Shown: in pieces, positions 53,101 through 61,544 of the stretch | Numbering within the stretch: position 1 is the first letter of the stretch | Layout of the letters: the number at the start of each line of letters is the position of its first letter | NCBI GenBank assembly: GCA_934394565.1 | Contig: CAKRQV010000003.1 | Location: 136,370 to 200,369 of the forward strand | Source: an uncultured Lachnospiraceae bacterium | GTDB taxonomy: Bacteria; Bacillota; Clostridia; Lachnospirales; Lachnospiraceae | DNA length: 64,000 nt | Reading direction: 5' to 3' | The notes under the pieces: model-generated | The model's input: the letters and a program-made list of their open reading frames with translations, nothing else | What the model was told of the DNA's origin: nothing | Databases searched by the model: none | Program-made: the position numbers and the translations under genes

Positions 53101-54749
53101 TCTTCCAGAAGATTGCCCTCTTCTCCAGCAAATACACGGGTTGCTGTAACGACCTTCTCCCGGATCGCATCGATCGGCGGATTGGTTACCTGGGCAAACA
53201 GCTGTTTGAAATAGTTAAACAGCGGCTGATGTCTCTTGTCAAGTACCGGCAGCGGTGTATCGATACCCATGGCTCCAATACCCTCAGAAGCGTTTGTCGC
53301 CATATTCAGGATGGATGTTCTGTATTCCTCATACGTATAGCCAAAGGCCTTCATCAGACGTTTACGCTCTTTATCCGTATAAGACGGCACACTCTGATTC
53401 GGAATCTTTAAACTGCCAAGAGTGATCAGATTGCTGTCGAGCCATTCACCGTAAGGCTGGCGGGATGCATAGTATTCTTTCAGCTCATCATCGGAGATGA
53501 CCTTCTGCTGCACAGTATCTACCAGAAGCATCTTGCCCGGATGCAGTCTCTCTTTCTGAACGATATGGGACGGATCAATCTGTAATACGCCGACCTCGGA
53601 GGACAGAATCAGATAATCATCATCTGTAATATAGTAACGGGACGGACGCAGTCCGTTACGGTCAAGTACCGCACCCATCAGATCACCATCGGAAAAGACG
53701 ATGGATGCCGGACCATCCCAAGGCTCCATCATTGTTGCATAATAATGGTAGAAATCCTTTTTCTTCTGGGACATGGTCTTGTTATTAGCCCATGGCTCCG
53801 GGATTGTGATCATGACAGCCAGCGGCAGCGGCATACCACTCATGACCAGAAATTCCAGCGTATTATCAAGCATGGCAGAGTCGGAACCCTGTGCGGAAAT
53901 GACCGGCATAACTTTGGACAGGTCATCGCCCAGAATCTCATTGTCCATCGTTTCTTCACGGGCTGCCATCTTATCGGCATTGCCCCGGATGGTATTGATC
54001 TCGCCGTTGTGAACGATAAAACGGTTTGGATGGGCTCTCTCCCAGCTCGGTGTCGTATTGGTACTGAAACGGGAATGTACCATAGCAATCGCAGATTCAT
54101 ACTCCGGGCTCTGCAGATCGTCAAAGAACTGTCTGAGCTGGCCTACCAGGAACATACCTTTATAGACAATGGTACGGCTGGATAAGGACAGCACATAAGT
54201 GTTATCGTTACTGAGCGCGAAAACACGGCGGGCTACATACAGCTTCCGGTCAAAATCCAGACCTTTCTCTGTGTTTTTCGGGCGTTCTACAAATCCCTGC
54301 TCGATATAGGGCATACAGGCCAGTGCTACAGAACCGAGAATCTCCGGATGTGTCGGCACTTTTCTCCAGCCAAGGAATTTCATGCCCTCTTTCTGGACAA
54401 TGACTTCAAACAGCTTTTTTGCCTGATTTCTCTGGAGTTCATCCTGCGGGAAGAAAAACATGCCAACGCCATAATCTCTCTCCTCACCGATGGTAATGTT
54501 CTCCTTCTGACAGACTTTCTTAAAGAATTTATGGGAAACCTGCAGCATGATACCGACACCGTCACCGGTCTTGCCTTCTGCATCTTTACCGGCACGATGT
54601 TCGAGATTTTCAACGATTTTGAGTGCATTGTCTACAGTTTCACGTGTCTTGATGCCTTTGATATTGACAACAGCACCGATACCACAGTTATCGTGTTCGA
54701 ACTGTGGATCATACAGGCCCTGTTTTTTCATCTGATTCTCCTGTAACAT
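50196..54749 (-). CDS. gltB: Glutamate synthase large subunit
   Basis: This 1517-residue protein has the full GltB layout: class II glutaminase with nucleophile Cys in FEHDNCGIGAV (about residue 22, after a short propeptide), a central domain, an FMN/3Fe-4S synthase domain (KLVSEAGVGTVAAGVAKAGA, LISGYDGGTGAAPRSS, MGCVMMRVCNLDTCPVGVAT) and a C-terminal beta-helix (GATSGKAFINGVAGERFCVR). The ATG at 54749 (AGAGGAAAA upstream) and the ATG at 54731 (AGGAG upstream) are both possible. The sigma-A promoter and direct repeats lie just upstream. Confidence 0.95.
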   Translation of the reverse strand: MLQENQMKKQGLYDPQFEHDNCGIGAVVNIKGIKTRETVDNALKIVENLEHRAGKDAEGKTGDGVGIMLQVSHKFFKKVCQKENITIGEERDYGVGMFFFPQDELQRNQAKKLFEVIVQKEGMKFLGWRKVPTHPEILGSVALACMPYIEQGFVERPKNTEKGLDFDRKLYVARRVFALSNDNTYVLSLSSRTIVYKGMFLVGQLRQFFDDLQSPEYESAIAMVHSRFSTNTTPSWERAHPNRFIVHNGEINTIRGNADKMAAREETMDNEILGDDLSKVMPVISAQGSDSAMLDNTLEFLVMSGMPLPLAVMITIPEPWANNKTMSQKKKDFYHYYATMMEPWDGPASIVFSDGDLMGAVLDRNGLRPSRYYITDDDYLILSSEVGVLQIDPSHIVQKERLHPGKMLLVDTVQQKVISDDELKEYYASRQPYGEWLDSNLITLGSLKIPNQSVPSYTDKERKRLMKAFGYTYEEYRTSILNMATNASEGIGAMGIDTPLPVLDKRHQPLFNYFKQLFAQVTNPPIDAIREKVVTATRVFAGEEGNLLEEKPENCHMLQINNPILTNTDLMKIRNIKEESHIKVTTLSLVYYKNTSLEKAIDRLFVEVDRAHRDGVNIIILSDRGVDEYHVAIPSLLAVSAVHHHLVDTRKRTSLSVILESGEPREVHHFATLLGYGACAINPYLAYEAIDDLIKTGMLKKDYYAAVNDYNEAVISGIVKIASKMGISTIQSYMGAQIFEAIGVDESVINKYFTNTVSRIGGITLRDIEDEVNDLHDQAFDPLGLDSDLTLDSIGRHKMRSGGEQHLYNPLTIHLLQESTRTGDYSKFKEYTAQVNSEHREGTLRDLLAFKYPKKGIPIEEVESVDSIVTRFKTGAMSYGSISQEAHETLALAMNAIHGKSNSGEGGEEPSRLKPGRNGENRCSAIKQVASGRFGVTSSYLVSAKEIQIKMAQGAKPGEGGHLPGGKVYPWIAKTRYSTPGVSLISPPPHHDIYSIEDLAQLIYDLKNANTNARISVKLVSEAGVGTVAAGVAKAGAQVILISGYDGGTGAAPRSSIHNAGLPWEIGLAETHQTLIRNNLRNKVRIETDGKLMSGRDVVIAAMLGAEEYGFATAPLITMGCVMMRVCNLDTCPVGVATQNPELRKNFRGKPEYVINFMHFIAQEMREYMAKLGVRTVDELVGRSDFLEVKEHIDGLKASKVDMHRILDNPFAKKGAKVIFDPKQVYDFKLEQTKDEKILLKQLKKALDEGTPKRLEVDVTNVDRTFGTIFGAEITRKYGDNTLKDDTYQIKCTGAGGQSFGAFIPKGMTIELEGDSNDYFGKGLSGGKLIVYPPTGITYKQDENIIIGNVALYGATSGKAFINGVAGERFCVRNSGAMAVVEGVGDHGCEYMTGGRVVVIGKIGKNFAAGMSGGIAYVLDEDSDIYTRINKEMTGIEKITSKYDVLELKQMIQEHVAATNSVKGKQILDSFTDYLPKFKKIIPHDYNRMQMAIVQMEEKGLNSQQAQIEAFYANARK

Positions 54750-54796
54750 AGCTTTTTCCTCTCATGACTTTGATGATTTAAAGTTTTAATGAGGTT

Positions 54797-54825
54797 ACTA
54801 TACACCTGTTTTTAAATGTTGTAAA
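54797..54825 (-). promoter_or_regulatory. Sigma-A-type promoter of gltB
   Basis: On the minus strand, TTTACA (54820-54825) and TATAGT (54797-54802) are separated by exactly 17 bp, about 50 bp before the gltB ATG. Confidence 0.65.
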
Positions 54826-54841
54826 TACTGCCTTTTCTTAA

Positions 54842-54894
54842 ATTGTCAGATTATTTGTCTATTCACTATATTTTTATGTATTGTCTGATTATTT
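54842..54894. repeat. 15-bp direct repeat upstream of the gltB promoter
   Basis: ATTGTCAGATTATTT (54842-54856) and ATTGTCTGATTATTT (54880-54894) differ at one base and start 38 bp apart, directly upstream of the gltB -35 box. The position suggests paired activator sites. Confidence 0.55.
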
Positions 54895-55079
54895 ATATTT
54901 TTATATTGTACAGCTTGTGCATTATATTTTTTGATAAATTTACAAGGAATTGATTTATAGTATTTTTTTGTGCAGTTTGTCGTTTTCTTTTATGGATTAT
55001 TTGATTTCTTTTGTTATTTTTGTAGATTTTTACGTGTATTAGCGGTATACTTAAGAAAAATGTATGGGGAGGTATCATT

Positions 55080-55373
55080 ATGTTGCATCATTATGTTCTT
55101 TTCAAATATGAGCCAGGTTTCCTGACTGATGAGGTGGTCAGAGAGCTTCGGGATGGCTTTGCATTGATCAGGGCTGAGGTGCCAGGTGTGCGGAGTGTAG
55201 TAATTGACACAAATGTGGTGGATCGACCGGCGAATATGGACCTGATGATCCGGATGGCATTGGATAACGATTCAGTACTGGATGCTTATCTGCATCATCC
55301 GGAGCATGTGAGACTTGGAGAGAAGATGAATCCTTTTATCACCAAGAGGGTTTCATTTGATTCTCAGGTTTAA
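55080..55373 (+). CDS. Dabb (stress-responsive alpha/beta barrel) domain protein
   Basis: This 97-residue protein starts with MLHHYVLFKYEPGF and ends in AYLHHPEHVRLGEKMNPFIT, the Dabb pattern of small dimeric barrel proteins. The function is unknown; relatives include stress proteins and small cyclases. It stands alone between a divergent gltB and a convergent HAD-CPBP gene, with its own terminator. Codons are G-rich compared with neighbours. Confidence 0.8.
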   Translation: MLHHYVLFKYEPGFLTDEVVRELRDGFALIRAEVPGVRSVVIDTNVVDRPANMDLMIRMALDNDSVLDAYLHHPEHVRLGEKMNPFITKRVSFDSQV

Positions 55374-55404
55374 TAAAACGGAACTGTCCGCCTCGGTGGA
55401 AAAC

Positions 55405-55443
55405 AAGAGACAGAACACATATCTTTATAGTATTCTGTCTCTT
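55405..55443 (+). terminator. Rho-independent terminator of the Dabb gene
   Basis: Perfect 11-bp arms (55405-55415 with 55433-55443) have an AT-rich loop and are followed by TATGTTTCTT. It lies between convergent genes and may serve both. Confidence 0.7.
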
Positions 55444-55481
55444 TATGTTTCTTCCCCTTAAAGGGAATTATTCACTTTTCT

Positions 55482-57389
55482 TTATTTCGTATCTTCTTGT
55501 TCTGCAACATCAGCTGTCGTTTCCGGTTCGTCATTTTTAGCTGCTTCTTCAAGCTCTTCTACAGATTTTTCCAGTACTTCAGCTACCGCTTCAGCAGTCA
55601 CCTCTCCGCTTGCAACGCCAGGTTTAGTTTCCTTATTCAGTCTGCTTCCAGAAACCTCCGATATGAATGGTTCACCAGCAGAATCTGTTTGATTCACGGC
55701 TTTCTCCTTTAAATCAGCTTTTTCTGCAGATGTGACACCCGGATCCTTTTTTACTACAGTTTTTTTCTTTTTTCCAAAACCAAGGAGACCAAAACCACTT
55801 AAGAAAACGATAGCCATAACAATGTCTGCAGCAATCTTTGTGGTCTGGCTGTTACCTGCGAGAGCGGCTACAACGGACATACCAAGGACAGACCAGAAGT
55901 TCGCTGCCATATGCCCCAGTATCGGCACCCAGATATTCTGAGCACGTTCCATAGACAGACCCAGGAAAATACCAAGAAGTCCAGCATAGATAAACTGAAC
56001 GGCATTTCCATGGTAGATACCAAAGCAAAGGGCACTGAGCAGAATTCCGGCAAGCGGACCGATATAATCGCGGATGCGCATCATGACAAGGCCACGGAAT
56101 ACAAGCTCTTCGGCAATAGGGGCAATCACAGCTACTACTGCCAACATAAGAAGCAGATTCTGTCCTTCATACACCTGTGTTTCCAGCTGGGAATAATAAG
56201 GAAAAACCTTTTCCAGCCCGCTTAAGGTGATCAGGTCATTCAACACCTGACACAATCCCATGGACATTAAAACCGTTCCCAGTATGATCTGTGGTGACAC
56301 ATTTTTTTCAGGTACTTTACGAATCGCATATCTGCCAGAAATCCGGCGTTTTTCATCCTGCTTTAAGAACAGGTAAAGCACAGGTATTGCCACCAGACCA
56401 CCAAGGCCGGTAATCGCCAGGGTCTGATGCGCAATAAGATTGCTCAAATCCTCCGGATCATGAATACCAAGAACCAGCATACCAATTGCCATCAGAAGCA
56501 TAGTAGCAGCGATGCTGATCACATTGCTAATCCCAAAATGTGTCAGGATCGGATAAAAAACTCTCCAGAGTTTACGGGGTACAGACTCCCGCACAATTTT
56601 TCCATCTTCCGGCATCATTTTTTGTTGTTTTTGTCTGTTTTTCTTTTCCCGTCGCAGTTCTTTTTCCAGCTGTCGTTCCTGTTGCTGGGATAATTCCGTT
56701 ACGTCTATCGAACTAATCTCGACTTTTGGTTCTTCTTTAGCGCTTCCAGCCAGAATTTCCAGTTCTTCTACGGAATCAGCCACATAAGTGACACCGGCTT
56801 TGATCAGTTCATCCATTGAACCATATCCATAAGCCACGCCGATACACTGGATACCACAGGCATGGGCGCCAAGGACATCATAGGATCGATCGCCGACCAT
56901 AACCACATCCTGGCGGTTGGATTCCATATGCAGACGTTTCAGCGCCTCTTCGATCACATCTTCTTTTTTGGAAATTCCACCCTCTTCAAGCTCAGCACCG
57001 ACAATCTCGGTAAAATAGCCTGTCAGGTGAAAATGTTCCAGGATCTGCCGCACATATATCTCCGGCTTTGAAGAAGCCACAGCCAGCACACAGCCCTGAT
57101 CCTTCAGATATGCCAGAAGCTCCTCGATTCCGGGATACAGGGCATTTTCAAACATACCTGTCTTTGTATACCGTTCACGATAATATTCCGTCGCTTTATC
57201 AGCCTCTTCTTTTGAAAAACCGGCATAGACCATAAACTGATCCACAAGCGGCGGTCCAATAAACACTTCCAGCTTTTTCAGATCCGGTTCAGGTCTGCCC
57301 ATTTTTTCCAGCGCATACTGCACACAGGCCGTAATGCCAGGGCTGGAATCGGTAAGCGTTCCATCCAGATCAAATAAGATTACTTTCAT
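55482..57389 (-). CDS. HAD phosphatase fused to CPBP intramembrane protease
   Basis: The protein has 635 residues. Residues about 1-215 are a phosphoglycolate-phosphatase-like HAD domain: LFDLDGTLTDSSPGI, VASSKPEIY and MVGDRSYDVLGA. A charged linker (about 230-285, Lys/Gln/Glu-rich) leads to about eight membrane helices holding the CPBP (Abi/CAAX protease) motifs IAEELVFRGLVMMRI, LCFGIYHGNAVQF and LGHMAANFW. The last ~100 residues are acidic and low complexity. Both catalytic sets look intact. The two domains normally occur in separate proteins. The substrate of either half is unknown. GGAGAC precedes the ATG. Confidence 0.85.
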   Translation of the reverse strand: MKVILFDLDGTLTDSSPGITACVQYALEKMGRPEPDLKKLEVFIGPPLVDQFMVYAGFSKEEADKATEYYRERYTKTGMFENALYPGIEELLAYLKDQGCVLAVASSKPEIYVRQILEHFHLTGYFTEIVGAELEEGGISKKEDVIEEALKRLHMESNRQDVVMVGDRSYDVLGAHACGIQCIGVAYGYGSMDELIKAGVTYVADSVEELEILAGSAKEEPKVEISSIDVTELSQQQERQLEKELRREKKNRQKQQKMMPEDGKIVRESVPRKLWRVFYPILTHFGISNVISIAATMLLMAIGMLVLGIHDPEDLSNLIAHQTLAITGLGGLVAIPVLYLFLKQDEKRRISGRYAIRKVPEKNVSPQIILGTVLMSMGLCQVLNDLITLSGLEKVFPYYSQLETQVYEGQNLLLMLAVVAVIAPIAEELVFRGLVMMRIRDYIGPLAGILLSALCFGIYHGNAVQFIYAGLLGIFLGLSMERAQNIWVPILGHMAANFWSVLGMSVVAALAGNSQTTKIAADIVMAIVFLSGFGLLGFGKKKKTVVKKDPGVTSAEKADLKEKAVNQTDSAGEPFISEVSGSRLNKETKPGVASGEVTAEAVAEVLEKSVEELEEAAKNDEPETTADVAEQEDTK

Positions 57390-57469
57390 ATAGTTGTCTC
57401 CTTACGGCAGAACAGTTTTATTCTCTGCACAGACGCATGTTTTTACGTTTTATGCAGCTCCTATCCTTT

Positions 57470-59236
57470 TTACATTTTGTCCGGTGCGGAGAACCCGAGC
57501 AGCTGCACAGAGGTCTCCAGAGCGTCCTTTGTCAGGACAAGCAAACGGATATAGGACTGTCTGCGGTCGGCATCCTCTTCACTTAGGATCTTTGTTTCAT
57601 GATAAAAATGGTTAAACGCATTGGCAAGATCATAGATATAGGAACAGATCTTGTGCGGTGCTTTCTCGGCAAATGCATTCTCTACCGTTGCATTGAAATC
57701 AGTCAGAGCCAGCATCAGAGCTTTTTCACTCTCCCCGGCCGGAGCCAGGATCTTGCCTGCAGCTGTATCTCCACCATTTTCTGTGTAACGGTTCAGGATG
57801 GATTTGATGCGGACGATCGTGTACAGGATGTACGGACCGGTATCTCCCTCAAAGGAAGTAAATCTCTCAGTATCAAAGATATAATCTTTGGCAGCCTGAT
57901 TGGACAGATCACCGTATTTAATGGCGGCCAGAGCAACCATCTGGGCTGTCTTGTGGGCATCCGCTTCCTTGATACTTCTGTTGTCCACGATCTTTTTGTA
58001 CATTTCCTCTGTGATATCGTTCAGCAGAGTTTCCAGACGCATCACGCCGCCCTGTCTGGTCTTGAACGGCTTGCCGTCCTTGCCATTCATCGTACCAAAA
58101 CCGAGGAAAGTCAGCACAGTATCCTCATCCACCAGCTTTGTCTTTCTTGCGCAACGAAATACCTGCGTGAAATACAGAGACTGTCTCTTATCTACTACAT
58201 AAATGATCTCGTCCGGATGATAACATTTCATACGATTCATGATCGTTGCAAGGTCTGTCGTATTGTACAAGGATGCACCATCGGATTTCAGGATCATACA
58301 TGGCGGGATTTCCTTTGTATCCGTCTCTTCTTTAACGTCTACAACCAGGGCACCCTGATCTTCATGGGCGTAGCCCTCTTTTTTCATGTACTCTACCATG
58401 CCCGGGATATACGGCTGGGCATCGGATTCCTTTTTCCAGAGGTCAAAGGTCACATCCAGCTTTTCATAGTTTTTCTTCAGATCATTTACGGAAACCGTCA
58501 TAATATGGTTCCACAGCGCCTGATAGCCACGCTTACCCTGCTGGAGCAAATGGGTAGCTTCCATGGCTTTTTCTTTAAAGACCGGATCCTCTTTTGACTT
58601 GGCACTGGCTTTCGGATAAATCTCTTCCAGTTCACTGATCGTAAACGGTGCTTCTTTTGGATATTCACCCTCGAACGTATCATCAAAGTATACCAGATCC
58701 GGTTTTCTTTCCCGCAGTTCGGAAATGATCAGTCCCATCTGCAGACCCCAGTCACCCAGATGTACATCACCGATCATCGTATGTCCCATAAAACGGCCCA
58801 TACGTTTGATAGCCTCACCGATGACTGCCGAACGTAAGTGTCCGACATGCAGCGGTTTGGCTACATTTGGTCCGCCGTAATCGATCATGATCGTCTTTGG
58901 TTCTTTCGCGGTTTCCACACCGAGATGATCATCTGCCTGCATACCATTTAAATAGCCGGCCAGAAATTCCCCATCCAGTTTCAGATTGATAAATCCAGGA
59001 TTGACCGCCTGTACATCAGAAAACACCGGGCTTTCCTGCAAAAATGGCAACACCTGCTGTGCGATCTGAATCGGTGCCTTATGATAGGTCTTGGCCGCAG
59101 CCATCGCACCGTTACACTGATATTCACACAGATCCGGACGGTTTGATACCGTAATCTTTGCAAAAGAAGTGTCAAGTCCTGCTTTTTCAAAAGCCCTGGC
59201 TGCTTCTTCATTTAATCGAGCTATGATTTTCTCCAT
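57470..59236 (-). CDS. argS: Arginyl-tRNA synthetase
   Basis: This 588-residue class I synthetase has the N-terminal Add-1 domain, the HIGH-type motif NVAKPLHVGHLRSAVIGEA, and the Arg-specific GDVHLGDWGLQMG and FEGDTGPYILYTIVRIKSI blocks, with a C-terminal DALR anticodon domain. The lack of a canonical KMSKS is usual for ArgRS. No T-box is seen upstream. GGAGGAA precedes the ATG. Confidence 0.95.
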   Translation of the reverse strand: MEKIIARLNEEAARAFEKAGLDTSFAKITVSNRPDLCEYQCNGAMAAAKTYHKAPIQIAQQVLPFLQESPVFSDVQAVNPGFINLKLDGEFLAGYLNGMQADDHLGVETAKEPKTIMIDYGGPNVAKPLHVGHLRSAVIGEAIKRMGRFMGHTMIGDVHLGDWGLQMGLIISELRERKPDLVYFDDTFEGEYPKEAPFTISELEEIYPKASAKSKEDPVFKEKAMEATHLLQQGKRGYQALWNHIMTVSVNDLKKNYEKLDVTFDLWKKESDAQPYIPGMVEYMKKEGYAHEDQGALVVDVKEETDTKEIPPCMILKSDGASLYNTTDLATIMNRMKCYHPDEIIYVVDKRQSLYFTQVFRCARKTKLVDEDTVLTFLGFGTMNGKDGKPFKTRQGGVMRLETLLNDITEEMYKKIVDNRSIKEADAHKTAQMVALAAIKYGDLSNQAAKDYIFDTERFTSFEGDTGPYILYTIVRIKSILNRYTENGGDTAAGKILAPAGESEKALMLALTDFNATVENAFAEKAPHKICSYIYDLANAFNHFYHETKILSEEDADRRQSYIRLLVLTKDALETSVQLLGFSAPDKM

Positions 59237-59340
59237 AGTTCCTCCTCATACTCTTGTATTTTCATCTTATAAAAATATAATAATATCTTCACATTCTATT
59301 CACGCTTTATCTCCTATTCTCCTGTATAATAAAGAAAGAG

Positions 59341-59363
59341 TGAGCGGCAGATCTGCCGGCTCA
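59341..59363. promoter_or_regulatory. Palindromic leader element before the CBS-domain gene
   Basis: TGAGC-GGCAGA-TCTGCC-GGCTCA is an almost perfect inverted repeat about 40 bp before the CBS gene ATG and downstream of a TATAAT-like box (59323-59328). It could be an operator or a leader hairpin. Confidence 0.35.
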
Positions 59364-59403
59364 TGCAGGTCTTTATCAACTATCAATATAGGAGACTATA
59401 CAT

Positions 59404-59853
59404 ATGAATATTTTGTTTTTTCTGACCCCGAAAAATAACGTAGCTTTCCTTCCGGAACACTGCACTCTCAGGCAGGCTCTGGAAAAAATGGACCATTATC
59501 GCTACACAGCCCTGCCAATCTTAAATGAACAGGGTATGTATCTTGGCACACTCACCGAAGGCGATCTGCTCCGCTATATCAAAGATCATGCTTCCCTGAA
59601 TCTGAAAAGTGCCGAAAACGTCCGGCTCGATAAGATTCCCCGTCGCTGGTACTATAAACCCGTCAATATCGGCTGCACCATGGAAGAACTTGTCGAAGCC
59701 TCCATGCAACAGAATTTTGTCCCGGTTATCGATGACAGTAAAGTGTTTATCGGCATCATCCGCCGCAAGCATATCATCGAAAACCTTTACAAAAAATCTC
59801 AGCAGCCACAGCCTGTGGCTGCACAGACGTTACAGGAAAGAGCCTCTCACTGA
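59404..59853 (+). CDS. CBS-domain pair protein
   Basis: This 149-residue protein consists of little more than two CBS motifs: YRYTALPILNEQGMYLGTLT with EGDLLRYI, and QQNFVPVIDDSKVFIGIIRR. Stand-alone CBS pairs bind adenine nucleotides and act as energy or second-messenger sensors; the partner is unknown. TAGGAG precedes the ATG. The stop codon lies in the loop of its own terminator. Confidence 0.85.
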   Translation: MNILFFLTPKNNVAFLPEHCTLRQALEKMDHYRYTALPILNEQGMYLGTLTEGDLLRYIKDHASLNLKSAENVRLDKIPRRWYYKPVNIGCTMEELVEASMQQNFVPVIDDSKVFIGIIRRKHIIENLYKKSQQPQPVAAQTLQERASH

Positions 59854-59867
59854 GAGGTTCTTTTTTT
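59840..59867 (+). terminator. Rho-independent terminator of the CBS gene
   Basis: GAGCCTCTC (59840-59848) and GAGAGGTTC (59852-59860) pair (one G-T) and are followed by seven T. The CBS stop codon TGA is inside the hairpin. Confidence 0.85.
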
Positions 59868-60044
59868 ACAGTAAATTTCCGTAGAACACGCATCTGTAGC
59901 TGAAATTCTGCAGTGATTCTTTGTTAAAAATTACTGGTGCTTTTTTCTGTCTTTTTCTTTCAGAAAAAGCTATTTCTACCAAAAGTTACTCTTCATTATA
60001 GCATCTTTACAAATGAAATAAAAGATATTCTTCCTGTTGAAAAC

Positions 60045-60100
60045 GACCGCACCGGACTTTTGGTACATTCCACAGAAATTCCGGTGCGGTCTCTTATTTT
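60045..60100. terminator. Perfect 12-bp hairpin in the gap before gpsA
   Basis: GACCGCACCGGA (60045-60056) and TCCGGTGCGGTC (60080-60091) pair perfectly. The better T run (TCTTATTTTT) follows on the plus strand, while GTTTTC follows on the minus strand. It can terminate gpsA, or a short plus-strand RNA. The rest of the 344-bp gap 59854-60197 holds no convincing gene. Confidence 0.65.
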
Positions 60101-60197
60101 TCTGCCATTTCATCCAGAAATTTATGCATTCCATACTCTTTTCTGTAAACTGTTATCCAAATGCCGTGGCATCACAGGTCTTAGCAAACCATAACAT

Positions 60198-61202
60198 TTA
60201 TTCTTCCCTGCCCATACGGTTCATCAGCATAGCTTCACCTGCTGCGGGAGCCAGGCCTTCATTAATAATACCGTTGACCATCTCACAGATTGGCAGTTCC
60301 ACATTGTATTTTTTCTTTAACTGCATCGCTGCATCCAACGCATAAATCCCCTCGACAACCATGCCAACCTCTTTGACAGCCTCATCACGGCTCTTTCCCT
60401 GTCCCAGCAACATACCAGCTGTCAGGTTACGGCTATGCAGACTCGTACAGGTCACGATCAGATCACCGATACCTGCCAGACCGTTAAATGTCTCAGGCTT
60501 ACAGCCCATCAGCTCTCCAAGATTGGAAAGTTCTCTGACACCACGGGTGATCAGTGCTGCGCAGGTATTATCTCCATAGCCAAGACCTCTGGCAATACCG
60601 GTCCCCAGTGCAATGATATTTTTAAACGCACCACAGATTTCCACACCATGTATATCGGTATTCGTGTACACACGGAATTTCGGATTCATAAAAATCTTCT
60701 GCACAAAATGCGCTGCCTCCTGATCCGGACTGGCGGCCACGATCAGCGTTGGCAGATCAATCGCCACTTCCTCTGCATGGGTCGGTCCAGACAGAGCCAC
60801 CAGCTTCACATGTTCCAGACCGCCCTTTTTATCCAGCTCATCCCGAATGATCTCCGTCATTGTGAACAGCGTACCTGATTCGATACCTTTTGCCACATCC
60901 ACGATCACCTGACCATCTTTTATATACTCTGCTGCTGACTTTGCTGTCGAACGAACAAATACTGACGGTACTGCAAACAGTAAAATATCTTTATCTGTGC
61001 AGACTTCTGCGATATTCTTTGTGTATTTCAGTTCTTTGGGGATCACCATATTTTTGAGTTTCGGATGTACACCGGTACGCTCCAGCTCATCAATTTCCTG
61101 TCCCAGTGCAGACCAGACCTGCACTTCATGTTTCATATTGCAAAGCATTCTCGCCAGTGCCATACCCCAGGTACCGGCTCCCAATACACCGATTCTTGCC
61201 AT
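60198..61202 (-). CDS. gpsA: NAD(P)+-dependent glycerol-3-phosphate dehydrogenase
   Basis: This 334-residue protein has the nucleotide-binding GVLGAGTWGMALARML, the catalytic Lys region VEICGAFKNIIALGTG, LSGPTHAEEVA and FNGLAGIGDLIVTCTS. It makes sn-glycerol-3-phosphate for phospholipids. GGAGGTAAGG precedes the ATG. The plsY and der genes that often precede it in Firmicutes are not here; the next gene is divergent. Confidence 0.95.
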   Translation of the reverse strand: MARIGVLGAGTWGMALARMLCNMKHEVQVWSALGQEIDELERTGVHPKLKNMVIPKELKYTKNIAEVCTDKDILLFAVPSVFVRSTAKSAAEYIKDGQVIVDVAKGIESGTLFTMTEIIRDELDKKGGLEHVKLVALSGPTHAEEVAIDLPTLIVAASPDQEAAHFVQKIFMNPKFRVYTNTDIHGVEICGAFKNIIALGTGIARGLGYGDNTCAALITRGVRELSNLGELMGCKPETFNGLAGIGDLIVTCTSLHSRNLTAGMLLGQGKSRDEAVKEVGMVVEGIYALDAAMQLKKKYNVELPICEMVNGIINEGLAPAAGEAMLMNRMGREE

Positions 61203-61544
61203 ACCTTACCTCCATAAGTTTTTCGTAAATCTTTACAGAATGGCGGATACTCTTTTCACTGCCGCACCTTCTGCATATGTCTGTAGCCAGTGTATCATAT
61301 TTCTAAAAAAGGTGCAATTTTTACTGTCCATCCTGTCAGCTCATACTTTCGCCCTGCCACACTTCCTTTTGCATCGATTTTCTTTTCTCTCCGATGCAAA
61401 TATTCTTCTTTGCTGTTTCTTCATAATTTCACCAGAAAAAACCAGTTTACTTTTTTACCATAACCTCTTATAGTGTTATAGTAATCTAACAGTTACATTT
61501 TCAGATTCACAAAAGTTATATAAACTGACAAAGGAGGACTTTTC
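61203..61544. other. 342-bp divergent gap between gpsA and the phospholipase C-like gene
   Basis: No gene is seen. It holds the promoter of the plus-strand gene (61455-61483) and a 9-bp inverted repeat, TTTGCATCG (61368-61376) with CGATGCAAA (61392-61400), that could be an operator. The left end carries the gpsA ribosome site. Confidence 0.5.
61455..61483 (+). promoter_or_regulatory. Sigma-A-type promoter of the phospholipase C-like gene
   Basis: TTTACC (61455-61460) and TATAGT (61478-61483) are separated by 17 bp, about 60 bp before the ATG, which itself has AAAGGAGG. Confidence 0.5.

Larger units (their letters stand above)
54750..55079. other. 330-bp AT-rich gap between gltB and the Dabb gene
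   Basis: It holds the gltB promoter and its upstream direct repeats on the left, and the GGGGAGG ribosome site of the Dabb gene on the right (with a TATACT-like -10 at about 55048). A 61-codon minus-strand frame here is AT-driven and has no ribosome site. Confidence 0.6.

Noticed and set aside
54893..55078. 61-codon minus-strand open frame in the gltB upstream gap
   Set aside because: It is very Lys/Asn/Ile-rich because of AT content, with no ribosome site, and it overlaps the promoter and repeat region.
57470..59236. Missing KMSKS motif in argS
   Set aside because: Most bacterial arginyl-tRNA synthetases lack a canonical KMSKS; the other motifs are intact.
59937..60194. 85-codon plus-strand open frame before gpsA
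   Set aside because: It is Phe-rich, lacks a ribosome site and runs through a perfect terminator hairpin.
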